Positions 38,041 to 48,722 are shown, counted from the stretch's first letter. The stretch is 64,000 nucleotides of DNA from Neomoorella thermoacetica (GCF_001875325.1 NZ_MDDC01000013.1:34236-98235); one strand, 5' to 3'. Numbers and translations: made by a program. The notes: a model not told the origin generated them from the letters alone.

Positions 38041-38238
38041 ATGGATTCATTAAGGATTCTCGACGTATTACCTTTCCTGGTGGCCCTGTTTTTCGCCGTA
38101 ACCGGTTTGTTCCAGTGGCTCTGGAACATCACCATGCCTGATGTATTTAACTTAAAAAAGATCACTTTCTGGCAGGCCCTGCGTTTGTTGCTTATCGCCG
38201 GTATCCTCTTCGGCGGCGCCCGTTTCCCCGGGCGTTAG
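38041..38238 (+). CDS. Small membrane protein, 65 residues
   Basis: Not recognised. Two hydrophobic helices (about residues 9-28 and 44-60) joined by a short loop with F-N-L-K-K-I-T-F-W-Q. It starts 32 bases after the ligA stop on the same strand, so it is probably cotranscribed. The start ATG at 38041 follows a weak GGGGTTG. No signal cleavage site. The protein may be a genus-specific accessory without link to ligase activity. Confidence 0.6.
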   Translation: MDSLRILDVLPFLVALFFAVTGLFQWLWNITMPDVFNLKKITFWQALRLLLIAGILFGGARFPGR

Positions 38239-38431
38239 TTAAATTAGGACAGGGAGAAGTAGCAAATGGTATCTAGAAGATCCGGCAATACGCTAAACGA
38301 GGAAACACAAACGCCATGTCCTATAACAAATAAAAGAGATGGATCCAAGTTTGATCGCTAAAGGACCGGGTAGAAGGAAAACGAATCTGGCGGCGAGGAG
38401 ATTTATATGACCGGGCTTACCCCGGTAAACG

Positions 38432-38460
38432 TTGCCGTTAGCCAACCCTTTTGCTATAAT
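38432..38460 (+). promoter_or_regulatory. Promoter of gatCAB
   Basis: TTGCCG (38432-38437), 17 bases, TATAAT (38455-38460), close to the sigma-A consensus, 34 bases before the gatC ATG. The rest of the 38239-38494 gap shows no gene. Confidence 0.8.
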
Positions 38461-38494
38461 TATGCAGAAAGTACGCCGAAAAGGTGGTTAAAGT

Positions 38495-38779
38495 ATGCCC
38501 ATTAGCACTGCTGAAGTCGAGCATGTGGCCCTGCTGGCCCGCCTGAAGCTCTCTCCGGAGGAAAAGGCGGCCTACACCGAGCAGCTCAATGCCATCCTGG
38601 AGTATATGGATAAATTAAACGCCCTGGATACCAGGGACGTGGAACCCACCGCCCACGTCCTGCCCCTGCGCAACGTCTTTCGCGACGATGTATCCCGGCC
38701 CGGACTGCCCCGGGAGAAAGCCCTGCAGGGGGCTCCCGAAGTTAGCGAAGGCCAGTTTAAAGTACCGCGGGTAGTATAG
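38495..38779 (+). CDS. gatC: Asp/Glu-tRNA amidotransferase subunit C
   Basis: Small stabilising subunit of the GatCAB complex, which converts misacylated Glu-tRNA(Gln) or Asp-tRNA(Asn) into the correct amide forms. 94 residues, the usual size. It starts [17 protein letters not shown] and has the typical [18 protein letters not shown] segment. AAAGGTGG lies before the ATG. gatA begins 17 bases after its stop. Confidence 0.95.
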   Translation: MPISTAEVEHVALLARLKLSPEEKAAYTEQLNAILEYMDKLNALDTRDVEPTAHVLPLRNVFRDDVSRPGLPREKALQGAPEVSEGQFKVPRVV

Positions 38780-38796
38780 GCCGGGAGGTAGAAAAG

Positions 38797-40260
38797 ATGG
38801 AATTATATTACTTAACAGCCCATGAATTGAGCGACCTGTTGAACCGTAAGGAAATCAGCTCCGAAGAAGCCACGGCGGCCATAATTGACCGGATTGAAGC
38901 CGTCGACGGCCGGGTCCAGGCTTATCTAACCCGGACGGCGGAACAGGCCCTGGAAGAGGCCCGGGCTGTGGATGCCGCCCGGGCCCGGGGGGCAGCCCTG
39001 GGCCCCCTGGCCGGGGTGCCCATGGCCCTGAAGGACAACCTCTGCACCGAGGGGGTGCGGACCACCTGCTCGTCGCGGATGCTGGCAGACTGGGTGCCTC
39101 CCTATGACGCCACCGTAGTCCGGCGCCTTAAAGAGGCCGGGGCGGTGATGCTGGGCAAGCTCAATATGGACGAGTTCGCCATGGGTTCCTCCACGGAGAA
39201 TTCCCGCTTCTACCCCACCCGGAATCCCTGGGACCTGGAGCGGGTGCCGGGTGGTTCCAGCGGCGGCGCTGTGGCGGCGGTGGCCGCCGGCGAAGCCTAT
39301 TACTCCCTGGGGTCGGATACCGGCGGTTCCATCCGCCAGCCGGCTTCCTTCTGTGGCGTCGTGGGGATGAAGCCCACCTACGGCCGGGTATCCCGTTACG
39401 GCCTGGTGGCCTTCGCCTCCTCCCTGGACCAGATCGGCCCCATTACCCGGGACGTCACCGATTGCGCCCTGGTTCTGGAGGCCATAGCCGGGCATGACCC
39501 CCGGGATTCTACGTCCGCCGACCTGCCGGTGCCCGATTACCGGTCGTCCCTGAAGCCGGAAGTGAAAGGCCTAAAGATAGGCGTTCCGCGGGAGTATTTC
39601 GGCGCTGGCATGGAACCGGAGGTGGCCGCCATTGTCCGGCGGGCTATTGCCAAACTGGAGGAACTGGGGGCCGTTTGCGAGGAAACCTCCCTGCCCCATA
39701 CCGAGTACGCCCTGCCGGCCTACTACCTGGTGGCCCCGGCCGAGGCCTCATCCAACCTGGCCCGTTATGACGGCGTCAGTTACGGCCTGCGGGTGCCGGG
39801 CAAGGATATTATCGAGATGTATATGAATACCCGCAGCGAGGGCTTCGGGCCCGAGGTCAAGCGGCGGATTATGCTCGGCACCTATGCCCTGAGCTCGGGC
39901 TATTACGATGCCTATTACCTGAAGGCCCTCAAGGTGCGGACCCTTATCCGCCGGGACTTTGAAGCGGCCTTCGAGAAATACGACCTCCTGGCCACGCCTA
40001 CCTCCCCGACGGTGGCCTTCCGCCTGGGCGAAAAGGCGGGAGACCCCCTGGCCATGTACCTGTCCGACCTGTGTACCATCCCCGTTAACATGGCCGGGCT
40101 GCCGGCCCTGTCTTTGCCCTGCGGTTTCAGCCAGGGACTACCCGTTGGCCTGCAGCTGATTGGGCGGCCCTTTGCCGAGGCCACCCTGCTGCAGGCAGCT
40201 TATGCCTTTGAACAGAGTACGGAATACCACCGGCGGCGGCCGGAACTGGGGGTGGCGTAA
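38797..40260 (+). CDS. gatA: Asp/Glu-tRNA amidotransferase subunit A
   Basis: Glutaminase subunit of GatCAB, amidase-signature family, 487 residues. The Ser-cis-Ser-Lys triad is visible: Lys79 in A-L-K-D-N, Ser154 in G-G-S-S-G-G and Ser178 in D-T-G-G-S-I-R-Q-P. Ammonia from glutamine passes to GatB. The ATG at 38797 follows GGGAGG. The stop overlaps the gatB start (TAATG), so translation is coupled. Confidence 0.97.
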   Translation: MELYYLTAHELSDLLNRKEISSEEATAAIIDRIEAVDGRVQAYLTRTAEQALEEARAVDAARARGAALGPLAGVPMALKDNLCTEGVRTTCSSRMLADWVPPYDATVVRRLKEAGAVMLGKLNMDEFAMGSSTENSRFYPTRNPWDLERVPGGSSGGAVAAVAAGEAYYSLGSDTGGSIRQPASFCGVVGMKPTYGRVSRYGLVAFASSLDQIGPITRDVTDCALVLEAIAGHDPRDSTSADLPVPDYRSSLKPEVKGLKIGVPREYFGAGMEPEVAAIVRRAIAKLEELGAVCEETSLPHTEYALPAYYLVAPAEASSNLARYDGVSYGLRVPGKDIIEMYMNTRSEGFGPEVKRRIMLGTYALSSGYYDAYYLKALKVRTLIRRDFEAAFEKYDLLATPTSPTVAFRLGEKAGDPLAMYLSDLCTIPVNMAGLPALSLPCGFSQGLPVGLQLIGRPFAEATLLQAAYAFEQSTEYHRRRPELGVA

Positions 40261-41690
40261 TGGAATACGAAGCTGTAATCGGCCTGGAAGTCCATACGGA
40301 ACTGAAGACGGCTTCCAAGGCTTTCTGTAGCTGTAGCACAGCCTTTGGCGGCGAGCCCAATACCCACGTCTGCCCTGTTTGCCTGGGGCTGCCCGGGGTA
40401 TTGCCGGTTATTAACCGCCAGGTGGTTGAATTCGGCCTGAAAACGGCCCTGGCCCTCAACTGCCGGGTGGCGCCCTTCTGCAAATTCGACCGCAAGAACT
40501 ACTACTACCCCGATCTCCCCAAGAACTACCAGATTTCCCAGTACGACCTGCCCCTGGCTACCGGCGGCTACCTGAAGATCAACGTTGACGGCCAGGAGCG
40601 GGTTATCGGTATCACCCGGGTGCATATGGAGGAAGACGCCGGTAAACTCGTCCACGTGGACGGCCCCGGCGGCGGTTACTCCCTGGTGGACTACAACCGC
40701 ACCGGCGTCCCCCTGCTGGAAATCGTTTCCGAGCCGGACCTGCGCTCTCCGGCGGAGGCCCGGGCTTATATGGAAAAGCTCAAGGCCATCCTCCAGTACC
40801 TGGACGTTTCCGACTGCAAGATGGAAGAGGGATCCTTACGCTGCGACGCCAATGTCTCGGTGCGGCCCCGGGGTTCTCAAACCTTCGGCACCAAGACGGA
40901 AGTAAAGAATATGAACTCCTTCCGCGCCCTGCAGCGGGCTCTGGAGTACGAGATTGAGCGCCAGATCGCCATCCTGGAGGGCGGCGGCCGGGTCGAGCAG
41001 GCGACCATGGCCTGGGATGAAAGCCGCGGGGTAACAACCGTTATGCGGACCAAGGAGCAGGCCCACGACTACCGTTACTTCCCGGAACCGGACCTGGTAC
41101 CCCTGGAAATTGACGCCGCCTGGATCGAACGGGTACGCCGGGAGCTTCCGGAGCTGCCCGATGCCCGTTGCCGGCGTTTAATGGATACCTTCGGCCTGCC
41201 GGCCTATGACGCCGGGGTGATAACCAGCTCCCGGGACCTGGCCGACTATTTCGACCGGGTTGTGGCCCTGTATCCAGATGCCAAGGTTGTCAGCAACTGG
41301 ATCATGGGCGACTTTTTACGGCTGCTAAACGCCCGGAACCTTGAGCCCGGCCAGGCGCCGGTACCGCCCGGGGAACTGGCAGACCTGCTTAAGTTGCAGA
41401 AGGAAGGTACCATCAGCGGCAAAATCGCCAAGCAGGTCCTGGAGGAGATGTTTGCCAGCGGCAAAGGAGCCCGCCAGATAGTCCAGGAAAAGGGCCTGGT
41501 TCAGATCAGCGATACCGCCGCCCTGGGGAAGATTGTCGACGAGGTGCTGGCGGCCAATCCCAACGTGGTGGAGGACTACCGTAACGGCAAGGAAAAGGCC
41601 CTGGGCTTCCTGGTGGGCCAGGTGATGAAGGCCACCCGGGGTAAGGCCAATCCCGGCCTGGTGAACCAGCTCCTTAAGGAAAGGTTATAG
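40260..41690 (+). CDS. gatB: Asp/Glu-tRNA amidotransferase subunit B
   Basis: Kinase and transamidase subunit, 476 residues. It starts [14 protein letters not shown]. The zinc-site cysteines lie in F-C-S-C-S and C-P-V-C-L-G-L-P-G. The [10 protein letters not shown] and S-L-R-C-D-A-N-V-S segments are diagnostic. The C-terminal YqeY-like tail (G-F-L-V-G-Q-V-M-K) binds tRNA. It ends the gat operon; the HAD gene begins 12 bases later and may be read through. Confidence 0.97.
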   Translation: MEYEAVIGLEVHTELKTASKAFCSCSTAFGGEPNTHVCPVCLGLPGVLPVINRQVVEFGLKTALALNCRVAPFCKFDRKNYYYPDLPKNYQISQYDLPLATGGYLKINVDGQERVIGITRVHMEEDAGKLVHVDGPGGGYSLVDYNRTGVPLLEIVSEPDLRSPAEARAYMEKLKAILQYLDVSDCKMEEGSLRCDANVSVRPRGSQTFGTKTEVKNMNSFRALQRALEYEIERQIAILEGGGRVEQATMAWDESRGVTTVMRTKEQAHDYRYFPEPDLVPLEIDAAWIERVRRELPELPDARCRRLMDTFGLPAYDAGVITSSRDLADYFDRVVALYPDAKVVSNWIMGDFLRLLNARNLEPGQAPVPPGELADLLKLQKEGTISGKIAKQVLEEMFASGKGARQIVQEKGLVQISDTAALGKIVDEVLAANPNVVEDYRNGKEKALGFLVGQVMKATRGKANPGLVNQLLKERL

Positions 41691-41702
41691 GGGGGCCCGC
41701 CC

Positions 41703-42363
41703 TTGTTTGCCGGCGTACTTTTTGATTTTGACGGTACCCTGGTGGATACTTCCGATCTGGTTATCAAGTCCTTCCAGCATACCCTGGCGCCCTACCTGGG
41801 CCGGGAGGTGACCCCGGAGGAGGTTTACCCTTACTTCGGTGTCCCCTTGAAGGACGGCCTGGCGGCCTTTGTACCGGAACGGCTGGCGGAGATGTTACCC
41901 GTTTACCGCCGTTTCAGTGCTGAAAATTTTGATTCCCTGGTGCGCCTGTGCCCCGGGGTGCGTGAAGGGTTGGAAAGGCTGCGGCAGGCGGGGATAAAAC
42001 TGGGGGTGGTCACTTCCCGGCTCCGGGACAGCACCGTCTACGGCCTGAAACTCTTTGACCTGACTTCCTTTTTCCCGGTGATCATTTGCGCCGAGGACGT
42101 AACCAGCCACAAGCCGGAGCCGGAGCCGGTCCGCCGCGGCCTCGAACTCCTGGGTGTGGAGGCGGGGGCGGCAGCCATGATCGGCGACAGCCCCCATGAT
42201 ATCCAGGCGGCCCGGGCGGCCGGCGTCACCAGCGTGGCCGCCGGCTGGAGCAGGGTGCCCCGGGAACAGATCCAGGCTGCCGATCCTGAAATAATTGTAG
42301 ATACTATGGCTGAATTTGTCGAACTCTGCCTGGACGGCTATAAGCGGGGGAGGCTGGCCGGGG

Positions 42364-42371
<8 letters not shown>
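41703..42371 (+). CDS. HAD-family phosphatase (PpaX/phosphoglycolate phosphatase type)
   Basis: A 222-residue HAD hydrolase. The catalytic D-F-D-G-T-L-V-D motif is at residues 8-15, followed by a helical cap. Motif II is the V-T-S-R segment, and motif III/IV the K-P-E-P ... I-G-D-S-P-H-D segment. Substrates could be pyrophosphate (PpaX) or phosphoglycolate; the sequence alone does not decide. The start is TTG 41703 after GGGGGG. Its last 8 bases overlap the xdhC-type gene. Confidence 0.85.
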
Positions 42372-43113
<742 letters not shown>

Positions 43114-43318
43114 ATATAGCCGCCAGTCCTGGGCTGGCGGTAATTTTGTAACCATCAAGTTAGTTCTGATAGTGATAGCCTTTGCTTATTTATGTTTATA
43201 ACCCGCCCGGGCATAAAAAATGGATTAAAAGCTCCTGAAAAAGGAGGAAAAAGTGTTAGTTATGTTGTAATTATCCTTAATGATTACTTGCAGCAGACTA
43301 GAGCAGGGGAGCAAGGAT

Positions 43319-43648
43319 ATGGACCGGGAGCTTATCGCGGAAGTCATTGGGTCATTGCAACAGGGTAAGCGCTGCGCCCTGGCGACCATTATCCAGGTTA
43401 AGGGTTCGGCCCCCAGGGAAGCCGGTACCCGGATGCTTGTCAGCGCCGATGGCCATATCCATGGTACGGTGGGCGGCGGTTGCGCCGAAGCGGCCATTCG
43501 CCAGCGAGCTCTGATGGTCCTGGACAGGGGGCGCCCGGAGATTTATCACCTGGACCTGACGGCCGACACGGCCGAAGATGAAGGCATGGTCTGTGGCGGC
43601 GTCATGGACGTATTTATTGAACCATTGGAGGTAATAGGGGAGTGCTAG
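43319..43648 (+). CDS. Half-size XdhC/CoxI N-terminal-domain protein
   Basis: A 109-residue protein carrying only the XdhC/CoxI domain: A-T-I-I-Q-V-K-G-S-A-P-R-E-A-G-T-R-M and G-T-V-G-G-G-C-A-E. It lacks the Rossmann part present in the gene at 42364. The split arrangement of XdhC halves is found in some hydroxylase clusters. The ATG at 43319 is preferred over one at 43280 because GGGGAGCAAGG lies close upstream. It overlaps the XRE regulator gene by 7 bases. Confidence 0.85.
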   Translation: MDRELIAEVIGSLQQGKRCALATIIQVKGSAPREAGTRMLVSADGHIHGTVGGGCAEAAIRQRALMVLDRGRPEIYHLDLTADTAEDEGMVCGGVMDVFIEPLEVIGEC

Positions 43649-44178
43649 GGAAAAAGATACGCCAGTTGCGCCGGGAGCGGGGGATGAGCCTTAAGGATGT
43701 GGCCGAAAAAACGGGCCTGACTTCCAGCTTCCTGAGCCAGGTTGAGCGGGACCTGGCCGACCCGTCAATCACATCCCTGCGTAAGATTGCCGAGGCCCTG
43801 GATATTCCGATTTTTTATTTCCTCCTCAACCATGAGGAACACAGCCCGGTGGTCAGGAAAGACCAGCGCAAGGTCCTGCGCTTTCCCCAGTCCCACCTGA
43901 CCTATGAACTGCTGTCTCCGGATTTGAACCGCAATATGGAAGTAATGATGGCCCGCCTGGAACCGGGGGCGGCCAGCTGTGATGAGCCCCTGGCCCATCC
44001 AGGGGAGGAGTGCATCGTCGTGCTCCAGGGGGTTATGGAAATAGATATCGGCGGCGAGGTTTACCGGGTAGAAAAGGGGGATAGTATCTACTATTACGCC
44101 TCAATCCCCCATAAACTCTGGAGCGTGGGCGAGGAAGAACTGGTTTTTATTTCCGCCATTACCCCGCCGCAATTCTAG
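43642..44178 (+). CDS. XRE-family regulator with cupin domain
   Basis: A 178-residue repressor or activator: N-terminal helix-turn-helix (about residues 5-60, with S-L-K-D-V-A-E-K-T-G-L-T-S-S-F-L-S-Q-V-E) and a C-terminal cupin ligand-binding domain (about 105-175, with H-P-G-E-E-C-I-V-V-L-Q-G and Y-R-V-E-K-G-D-S-I-Y-Y). It lies within the hydroxylase maturation cluster, so it probably controls these genes. The start is GTG 43642 overlapping the preceding gene. The inducer is unknown. Confidence 0.9.
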   Translation: MLGKKIRQLRRERGMSLKDVAEKTGLTSSFLSQVERDLADPSITSLRKIAEALDIPIFYFLLNHEEHSPVVRKDQRKVLRFPQSHLTYELLSPDLNRNMEVMMARLEPGAASCDEPLAHPGEECIVVLQGVMEIDIGGEVYRVEKGDSIYYYASIPHKLWSVGEEELVFISAITPPQF

Positions 44179-44193
44179 GGGAAGTATATCTCA

Positions 44194-45561
44194 ATGCAGC
44201 TGCGCCAGGCTTTAGATTTACAATCCAAGGAGATTATTACCATGGTGGGGGCCGGGGGTAAGACTTCGGCCCTTATTTGTTTGGCCCGGGAGCTGGCGGC
44301 CGCCGGGAAACGGGTAATTGTAGCCCCTACCACCAGGATGCTCCCCGGTCAGCTCTCCCGCCTGGCCGAGCCTGTTATTACCGGTGACGGTAACTGTTTG
44401 ATGAAAGCCGTCAAGTACCGATTGCAGGGAGAAAATCTGATTACCTGCGGTGCCGGAATCGATGACCAGGGCAAGGTAATGGGACTTGACGCGGCAACGG
44501 TAGCGGCCCTGGGGAATCTGGACGTCGATTACCTGCTCCTGGAGGGCGATGGGGCGGCGGGCGCCCTCCTCAAAGCTCCGGCGGCCCATGAGCCGGTTAT
44601 CCCGCCGGTCACGACCATGGTGATCGCGGTAGCCGGCCTGCCGGTCCTGGGCCGGCCCCTGGCCCCGCCCTTTGTCCACCGGCCCCGGGTAGTGGCCGGA
44701 CTCCTGGGGCGGGAAGAGGACGGCCCCCTGGCGGAGGCCGATTTAGCCAGGGTTCTGGTCCACCCGGATGGGGGCCGCAAGGGCGTGCCGCAGGGGGCCC
44801 GCTGGCTGGCCCTCCTCAATCAGGCCGGGGATTATGACCTTTTGCGCCGGGGACGAGAGGTAGCCGCCGCCATCCTCAAGGCCGGCGGGGAAAGGGTTAT
44901 CCTGGGTGCGGTTGCTACTGCAAACCCGGTACGCCAGGTCCTTGGAGGCCTGGAACCCCCGGCCGGCAGGGTGGGAGTCATCGTCCTGGCGGCCGGCGCC
45001 GGGAAGCGGATGGGTGGTGGTAAGCTTTTATTGCCCCTGAAAGGCCAGCCCCTGGTGCGCCGGGCGGTGCTCACCGCCCTTGAAGCCGCCGGGGAAAAAG
45101 TAGTGGTCGTCCTGGGCCACGAAAGCGAGAGAATAGCTGCCGCCCTGGCAGGTTTAAAGGTAGATTTAGCCATTAACCCCGCCTATCGCCAGGGCCTCAG
45201 CACCTCCCTGCAAGCCGGCCTGGCGGCTCTGCCGCCCCGGACCCCGGCGGCCCTCTTTGTCCTGGCCGATCAGCCGGGAGTTACGCCGGCTGTCCTCAGG
45301 CAGCTGTTAGAAGCCTACCGGCCCGGGGGCAGAAAGATAATCGTCCCGGTTTACCGGGGCCGGCGGGGGAATCCGGTCCTTATCGATCGCGACCTCTGGC
45401 CGCAAATCCTGGACCTGCAGGGAGACATCGGCGCCCGGGAAATTATCCGGGAACACCCGGAAGAGGTACTGCCGGTGGAAGTCTCCTGCCCCGGTATTTT
45501 TCAGGATATCGATACCCTGGCCGATTACCGGGCCTGGTTGCAGGAGAATAATCTTTGCTAA
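44194..45561 (+). CDS. YqeC-MocA fusion, selenium-dependent molybdenum hydroxylase maturation
   Basis: A 455-residue fusion. Residues 1 to about 250 match YqeC, an accessory protein of selenium-dependent molybdenum hydroxylases, with a P-loop-like V-G-A-G-G-K-T-S-A. From about 258 the sequence is a MocA-type molybdenum cofactor cytidylyltransferase: V-L-A-A-G-A-G-K-R-M-G-G-G-K-L-L-L-P and F-V-L-A-D-Q-P-G-V. In E. coli these are separate genes of the same locus. The frame is intact through the junction. ATG 44194 follows GGGGAAG. Confidence 0.9.
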   Translation: MQLRQALDLQSKEIITMVGAGGKTSALICLARELAAAGKRVIVAPTTRMLPGQLSRLAEPVITGDGNCLMKAVKYRLQGENLITCGAGIDDQGKVMGLDAATVAALGNLDVDYLLLEGDGAAGALLKAPAAHEPVIPPVTTMVIAVAGLPVLGRPLAPPFVHRPRVVAGLLGREEDGPLAEADLARVLVHPDGGRKGVPQGARWLALLNQAGDYDLLRRGREVAAAILKAGGERVILGAVATANPVRQVLGGLEPPAGRVGVIVLAAGAGKRMGGGKLLLPLKGQPLVRRAVLTALEAAGEKVVVVLGHESERIAAALAGLKVDLAINPAYRQGLSTSLQAGLAALPPRTPAALFVLADQPGVTPAVLRQLLEAYRPGGRKIIVPVYRGRRGNPVLIDRDLWPQILDLQGDIGAREIIREHPEEVLPVEVSCPGIFQDIDTLADYRAWLQENNLC

Positions 45562-45632
45562 TAATAGCAAGCGGATGTACAATGACCCACCGGCCTGAAG
45601 GAACCTGGTTATGGCTTAACCAACCATTTTTG

Positions 45633-45656
45633 CACCAACCCTATTTTCGGAGGAGC
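45633..45656 (+). promoter_or_regulatory. Pre-start box and RBS of the yqeB-type gene
   Basis: ACCAACCCTATTTTCGGAGGA ends 11 bases before the GTG start at 45668. It is the clearest copy of the box shared with purH, hisG and ligA. Confidence 0.5.
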
Positions 45657-45667
45657 GAGGAAAAACA

Positions 45668-46468
45668 GTGGCCCGGGAACTAGTAGTTATCAAAGGGGCC
45701 GGTGACCTGGCCAGCGGGGTGGCCCACCGCCTGCACCAGTCCGGCTTTCAGGTGATCATGACCGAGATCCCCAAGCCGACGGTAATTCGCCGGGCCGTGG
45801 CTTTCGCGGAGGCGGTATATAACGGGGAAACAACTGTCGAAGGGGTCACCGCCCGCCTGGTTTCCGACCCGGAAAGTGCCCTGGCAGTGACCCGGCAGGG
45901 GGAGGTTGCCGTCCTGGTAGATCCCCGGGCAGGAGTTATTGCCGCCTTGAAGCCCCGGATAGTGGTGGACGCCATCCTGGCCAAGACCAACCTGGGGACG
46001 CGCATCGACCAGGCTCCCATTGTCATTGCCCTCGGTCCCGGTTTTACCGCCGGGAAGGATGCCCACGCCGTCATTGAAACCCAGCGCGGCCACTACCTGG
46101 GCCGGGTAATCTGGCAGGGGGAGGCGGCGGCCAATACCGGCATCCCCGGTGAGGTTATGGGTTACAGGGAAGAAAGAGTCCTGCGAGCACCGGCAGACGG
46201 TGTCTTCAGGAGCTGCAAGGCAATCGGCGACCCGGTAAGGGCCGGGGAAACGGTGGCTACAGTTGACGGTATTCCCCTGCGGGCGCGGATCAGCGGCGTG
46301 TTGCGGGGTATTCTCCACGATGGGCTTCAGGTGACTGCGGGTCTGAAGGCTGGTGATGTGGACCCCCGGGGTGAGCGGGACTACTGCTTCATCATTTCTG
46401 ATAAAGCCCGGGCGATAGGCGGCGGCGTCCTGGAGGCTATCCTGCACCTCGAGGGTTGTATGTCCTGA
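45668..46468 (+). CDS. yqeB: YqeB / EF2563-type selenium-dependent molybdenum hydroxylase system protein
   Basis: A 266-residue protein of the EF2563 family that marks genomes using selenium-dependent molybdenum hydroxylases. It starts V-V-I-K-G-A-G-D-L-A-S-G-V-A-H-R-L, a nucleotide-binding-like loop, and has I-V-I-A-L-G-P-G-F-T-A-G and a C-terminal biotinyl-like hairpin (V-R-A-G-E-T-V-A-T-V-D-G). Its molecular role is not established. The start is GTG 45668. It follows the YqeC-MocA gene by about 105 bases. Confidence 0.88.
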   Translation: MARELVVIKGAGDLASGVAHRLHQSGFQVIMTEIPKPTVIRRAVAFAEAVYNGETTVEGVTARLVSDPESALAVTRQGEVAVLVDPRAGVIAALKPRIVVDAILAKTNLGTRIDQAPIVIALGPGFTAGKDAHAVIETQRGHYLGRVIWQGEAAANTGIPGEVMGYREERVLRAPADGVFRSCKAIGDPVRAGETVATVDGIPLRARISGVLRGILHDGLQVTAGLKAGDVDPRGERDYCFIISDKARAIGGGVLEAILHLEGCMS

Positions 46469-46610
46469 TTTTCTTTTGCCGGGCGGTGGACAAATGGGGG
46501 CTCCTGCATGACCGGTTACTTTCCCCATTCGCCGGCCCTTCTCTTCCGCCAGAACCAAAACTGTGTTAGAATAGGTTTACTTATTTTATCTCTGAGAGGG
46601 GGTAGTAGAA

Positions 46611-47144
46611 GTGAGCGTGGCCCAATTAAAGGAGAAACAGCAATACTCCGGCAGCCTGCCCTTCAAGGAAACAGCCATAGCCTGGCTGGAACGGCGGGGG
46701 GTGACCCTGGAGGATATCGCTCTCCTGGTATATGACGTCCAGCAGAAATATATCCGCGAATTGACCCTCGCGGCCTGCCGTGAAAGCGTGGAACGCGTGC
46801 TGGAAAAGCGGGAGGTCCAGAACGCCATTTTCACCGGGATAGCCCTCGACGAAATGGCGGAGCAAGGGCAACTGTGCGAGCCCCTGGCTGCCATGCTGAA
46901 GAGTGACGATGGCCTCTACGGCATTGATGAGGTTATGGCCTTGAGTATCGTCAATATTTACGGCTCCATAGGTTTCACCAACTTCGGCTACCTGGATAAA
47001 GTAAAACCCGGCATCATTGGTGTTGTAAACGATAAGAAAAATGAGAAGGTCAACACCTTCCTCGACGATCTGGTAGCTGCTATTGCTGCCGCCGCCTCCT
47101 CCCGCCTGGCCCACCGCGACCGGGACGAGCGCTTAAATAAATAA
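46611..47144 (+). CDS. Phosphatidylglycerophosphatase A-like protein (YutG type)
   Basis: A 177-residue soluble protein resembling the PgpA/YutG domain: A-I-A-W-L-E-R-R-G-V-T-L-E-D-I-A-L-L-V, then D-E-V-M-A-L-S-I-V-N-I-Y-G-S-I-G-F-T-N-F-G and K-P-G-I-I-G-V-V-N-D-K. It lacks the membrane helices of E. coli PgpA, as does YutG. Its place inside the hydroxylase cluster may be chance. The start is GTG 46611 after GAGAGGGGG. A terminator follows. Confidence 0.8.
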   Translation: MSVAQLKEKQQYSGSLPFKETAIAWLERRGVTLEDIALLVYDVQQKYIRELTLAACRESVERVLEKREVQNAIFTGIALDEMAEQGQLCEPLAAMLKSDDGLYGIDEVMALSIVNIYGSIGFTNFGYLDKVKPGIIGVVNDKKNEKVNTFLDDLVAAIAAAASSRLAHRDRDERLNK

Positions 47145-47168
47145 AGATACAATCTCTAAAGTTAAAAT

Positions 47169-47210
47169 AAACCCTCCTAAATTTTAGGTCCAAAAGGAGG
47201 GTTTATATTT
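47169..47210 (+). terminator. Intrinsic terminator after the PgpA-like gene
   Basis: AAACCCTCCT and AGGAGGGTTT arms, followed by ATATTTT. Confidence 0.8.
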
Positions 47211-47287
47211 TACATGTCGAACTATACAATAAGTGTAGATGAAGTTTTTTACATTCAGTAATATTATATTTAACCGGAGGGATTGAC

Positions 47288-48646
47288 ATGGCGGGAAAGA
47301 TTCCCTTTGGCCCCACCTTTGCCGAAATGGCTGATCCGTCGCTGATCGATCCGGACCTGCGGCAACGGGCCCTGAAGGCTCTTAAGGATGATGAACTGGA
47401 TCCTGTTAACCTCTTCAACATTACCTGGAAGGACGCCAGCAACCAGGTAAGAAAAATGGTCCTGCCCCCGGAGGTGACCGGGGTTGATGCCAATATCGTC
47501 GTTCTCCTGGGGAGGGGCTTCCCTTCCGGTTCCCACAAGGTGGGCCCGGCCTACGCTACCTTGATTGAAGGCTGTGTTGACGGCGTCATCAAGCCCGGCG
47601 AGCATACTATCCTGGGACCTTCCACGGGCAACTTCGGCATCGGCGTCGCCTATATCAGCAGGCTCCTCGGTTTCCGGGCGATAGTTATTATGCCCGACAA
47701 CATGAGCAAGGAACGCTACGAGCGCATCCGTAAATACGGCGGCGAACTGGACCTGACCCCCGGCACCGAGTCCGACGTCATCCTGACCCTGCAGCGGACC
47801 TATGAATTAAAAAAAGACCCCAGGAACTTCGCCCTGGCGCAGTTTGAACTTATGCCCAACTACCGCTTCCACCGGCATGTGACCGGCAATGCCGCCATCG
47901 AAGCCGTCCGGGGCATCGGCAACGGCCGTATTGCCGCCTTTACCTCGGCGCCGGGTTCGGCGGGGACCCTGGGCGCCGGCGACCAGATTAAAAAGGCCTT
48001 CCCCGAGTGCAAAGTAGCAGCCCTGGAACCCTACGAATGCTCCACCCTCTATAACGGCGGGCGCGGCCAGCACCGCATCGAGGGAATCGGCGATAAAATG
48101 TGCACCCTCATCCACAATGTCCTGAATACCGACTTTATCGTCCTGATCCATGACGAGGATACCGTCCGCGGCTTGAAGGTCTTCCAGGATGGGACGGAAA
48201 CCTTGATCAAGATGGGTGTCAAAGAGGCCGACGCCCTGGCCCTGCGGGATAACTTCGGCCCCTCGGGTATCTGCAACATCCTGGGGGCCATTAAGATAGC
48301 CAAGTTCCTGCGCCTGGGCCCCGGCGACAACGTAGTGACCGTAGCCACCGACGGCTTCGACCGTTATCCTTCAGTGCTGGAAAACCTGGCCGAACGTACC
48401 CTGGAGATTGAGGACTTTGTCCTGGAGCGCTGGTTTAATGACATTTTCCTCAAGGCCAGCACCCATTATATTGTTGATACCCGCAAGCCGGAAGCCAAGG
48501 AACTCCTCTTCCAGCAGAAGGAAAGAGACTGGTTGCCCTTCGGGTATACCAGGGAATACCTTGACGCCATGAAGAGCCAGTCCTTCTGGGATGACGAGTA
48601 CGCCAAGATCGAATACTACGACGCCAGGATTAAAGAGATGCGCTAG
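47288..48646 (+). CDS. PLP-dependent enzyme, cysteine synthase/ammonia-lyase fold
   Basis: A 452-residue fold-type II PLP enzyme. The PLP lysine is in P-S-G-S-H-K-V-G-P-A; the phosphate-binding loop region includes G-P-S-T-G-N-F-G-I-G and later G-S-A-G-T-L-G-A-G. A long C-terminal extension distinguishes it from plain cysteine synthase. In enteric purine-degradation loci the PLP enzyme is YgeX (diaminopropionate ammonia-lyase); this protein may fill that slot, but direct identity with YgeX is not claimed. The ATG at 47288 follows CCGGAGGGA. Confidence 0.82.
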   Translation: MAGKIPFGPTFAEMADPSLIDPDLRQRALKALKDDELDPVNLFNITWKDASNQVRKMVLPPEVTGVDANIVVLLGRGFPSGSHKVGPAYATLIEGCVDGVIKPGEHTILGPSTGNFGIGVAYISRLLGFRAIVIMPDNMSKERYERIRKYGGELDLTPGTESDVILTLQRTYELKKDPRNFALAQFELMPNYRFHRHVTGNAAIEAVRGIGNGRIAAFTSAPGSAGTLGAGDQIKKAFPECKVAALEPYECSTLYNGGRGQHRIEGIGDKMCTLIHNVLNTDFIVLIHDEDTVRGLKVFQDGTETLIKMGVKEADALALRDNFGPSGICNILGAIKIAKFLRLGPGDNVVTVATDGFDRYPSVLENLAERTLEIEDFVLERWFNDIFLKASTHYIVDTRKPEAKELLFQQKERDWLPFGYTREYLDAMKSQSFWDDEYAKIEYYDARIKEMR

Positions 48647-48673
48647 AGAAGATTGAGAGATATAATTTATTGG

Positions 48674-48722
48674 GGGATATGTCCCGGTTCAAGCCAGGTC
48701 ATAATGACCGGGGGCATATCCC
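48674..48722. promoter_or_regulatory. Inverted repeat between the PLP gene and the hydroxylase gene
   Basis: GGGATATGTCCCGGT (48674-48688) and ACCGGGGGCATATCCC (48707-48722) pair with one bulge around an 18-base loop. It could be an attenuator, an operator or the end of the PLP transcript. The T-run is not adjacent to the stem. Confidence 0.45.

Noticed and set aside
46508..46735. 75-residue plus-strand frame overlapping the PgpA-like start
   Set aside because: Overlaps a well-supported gene in another frame and has no ribosome site.
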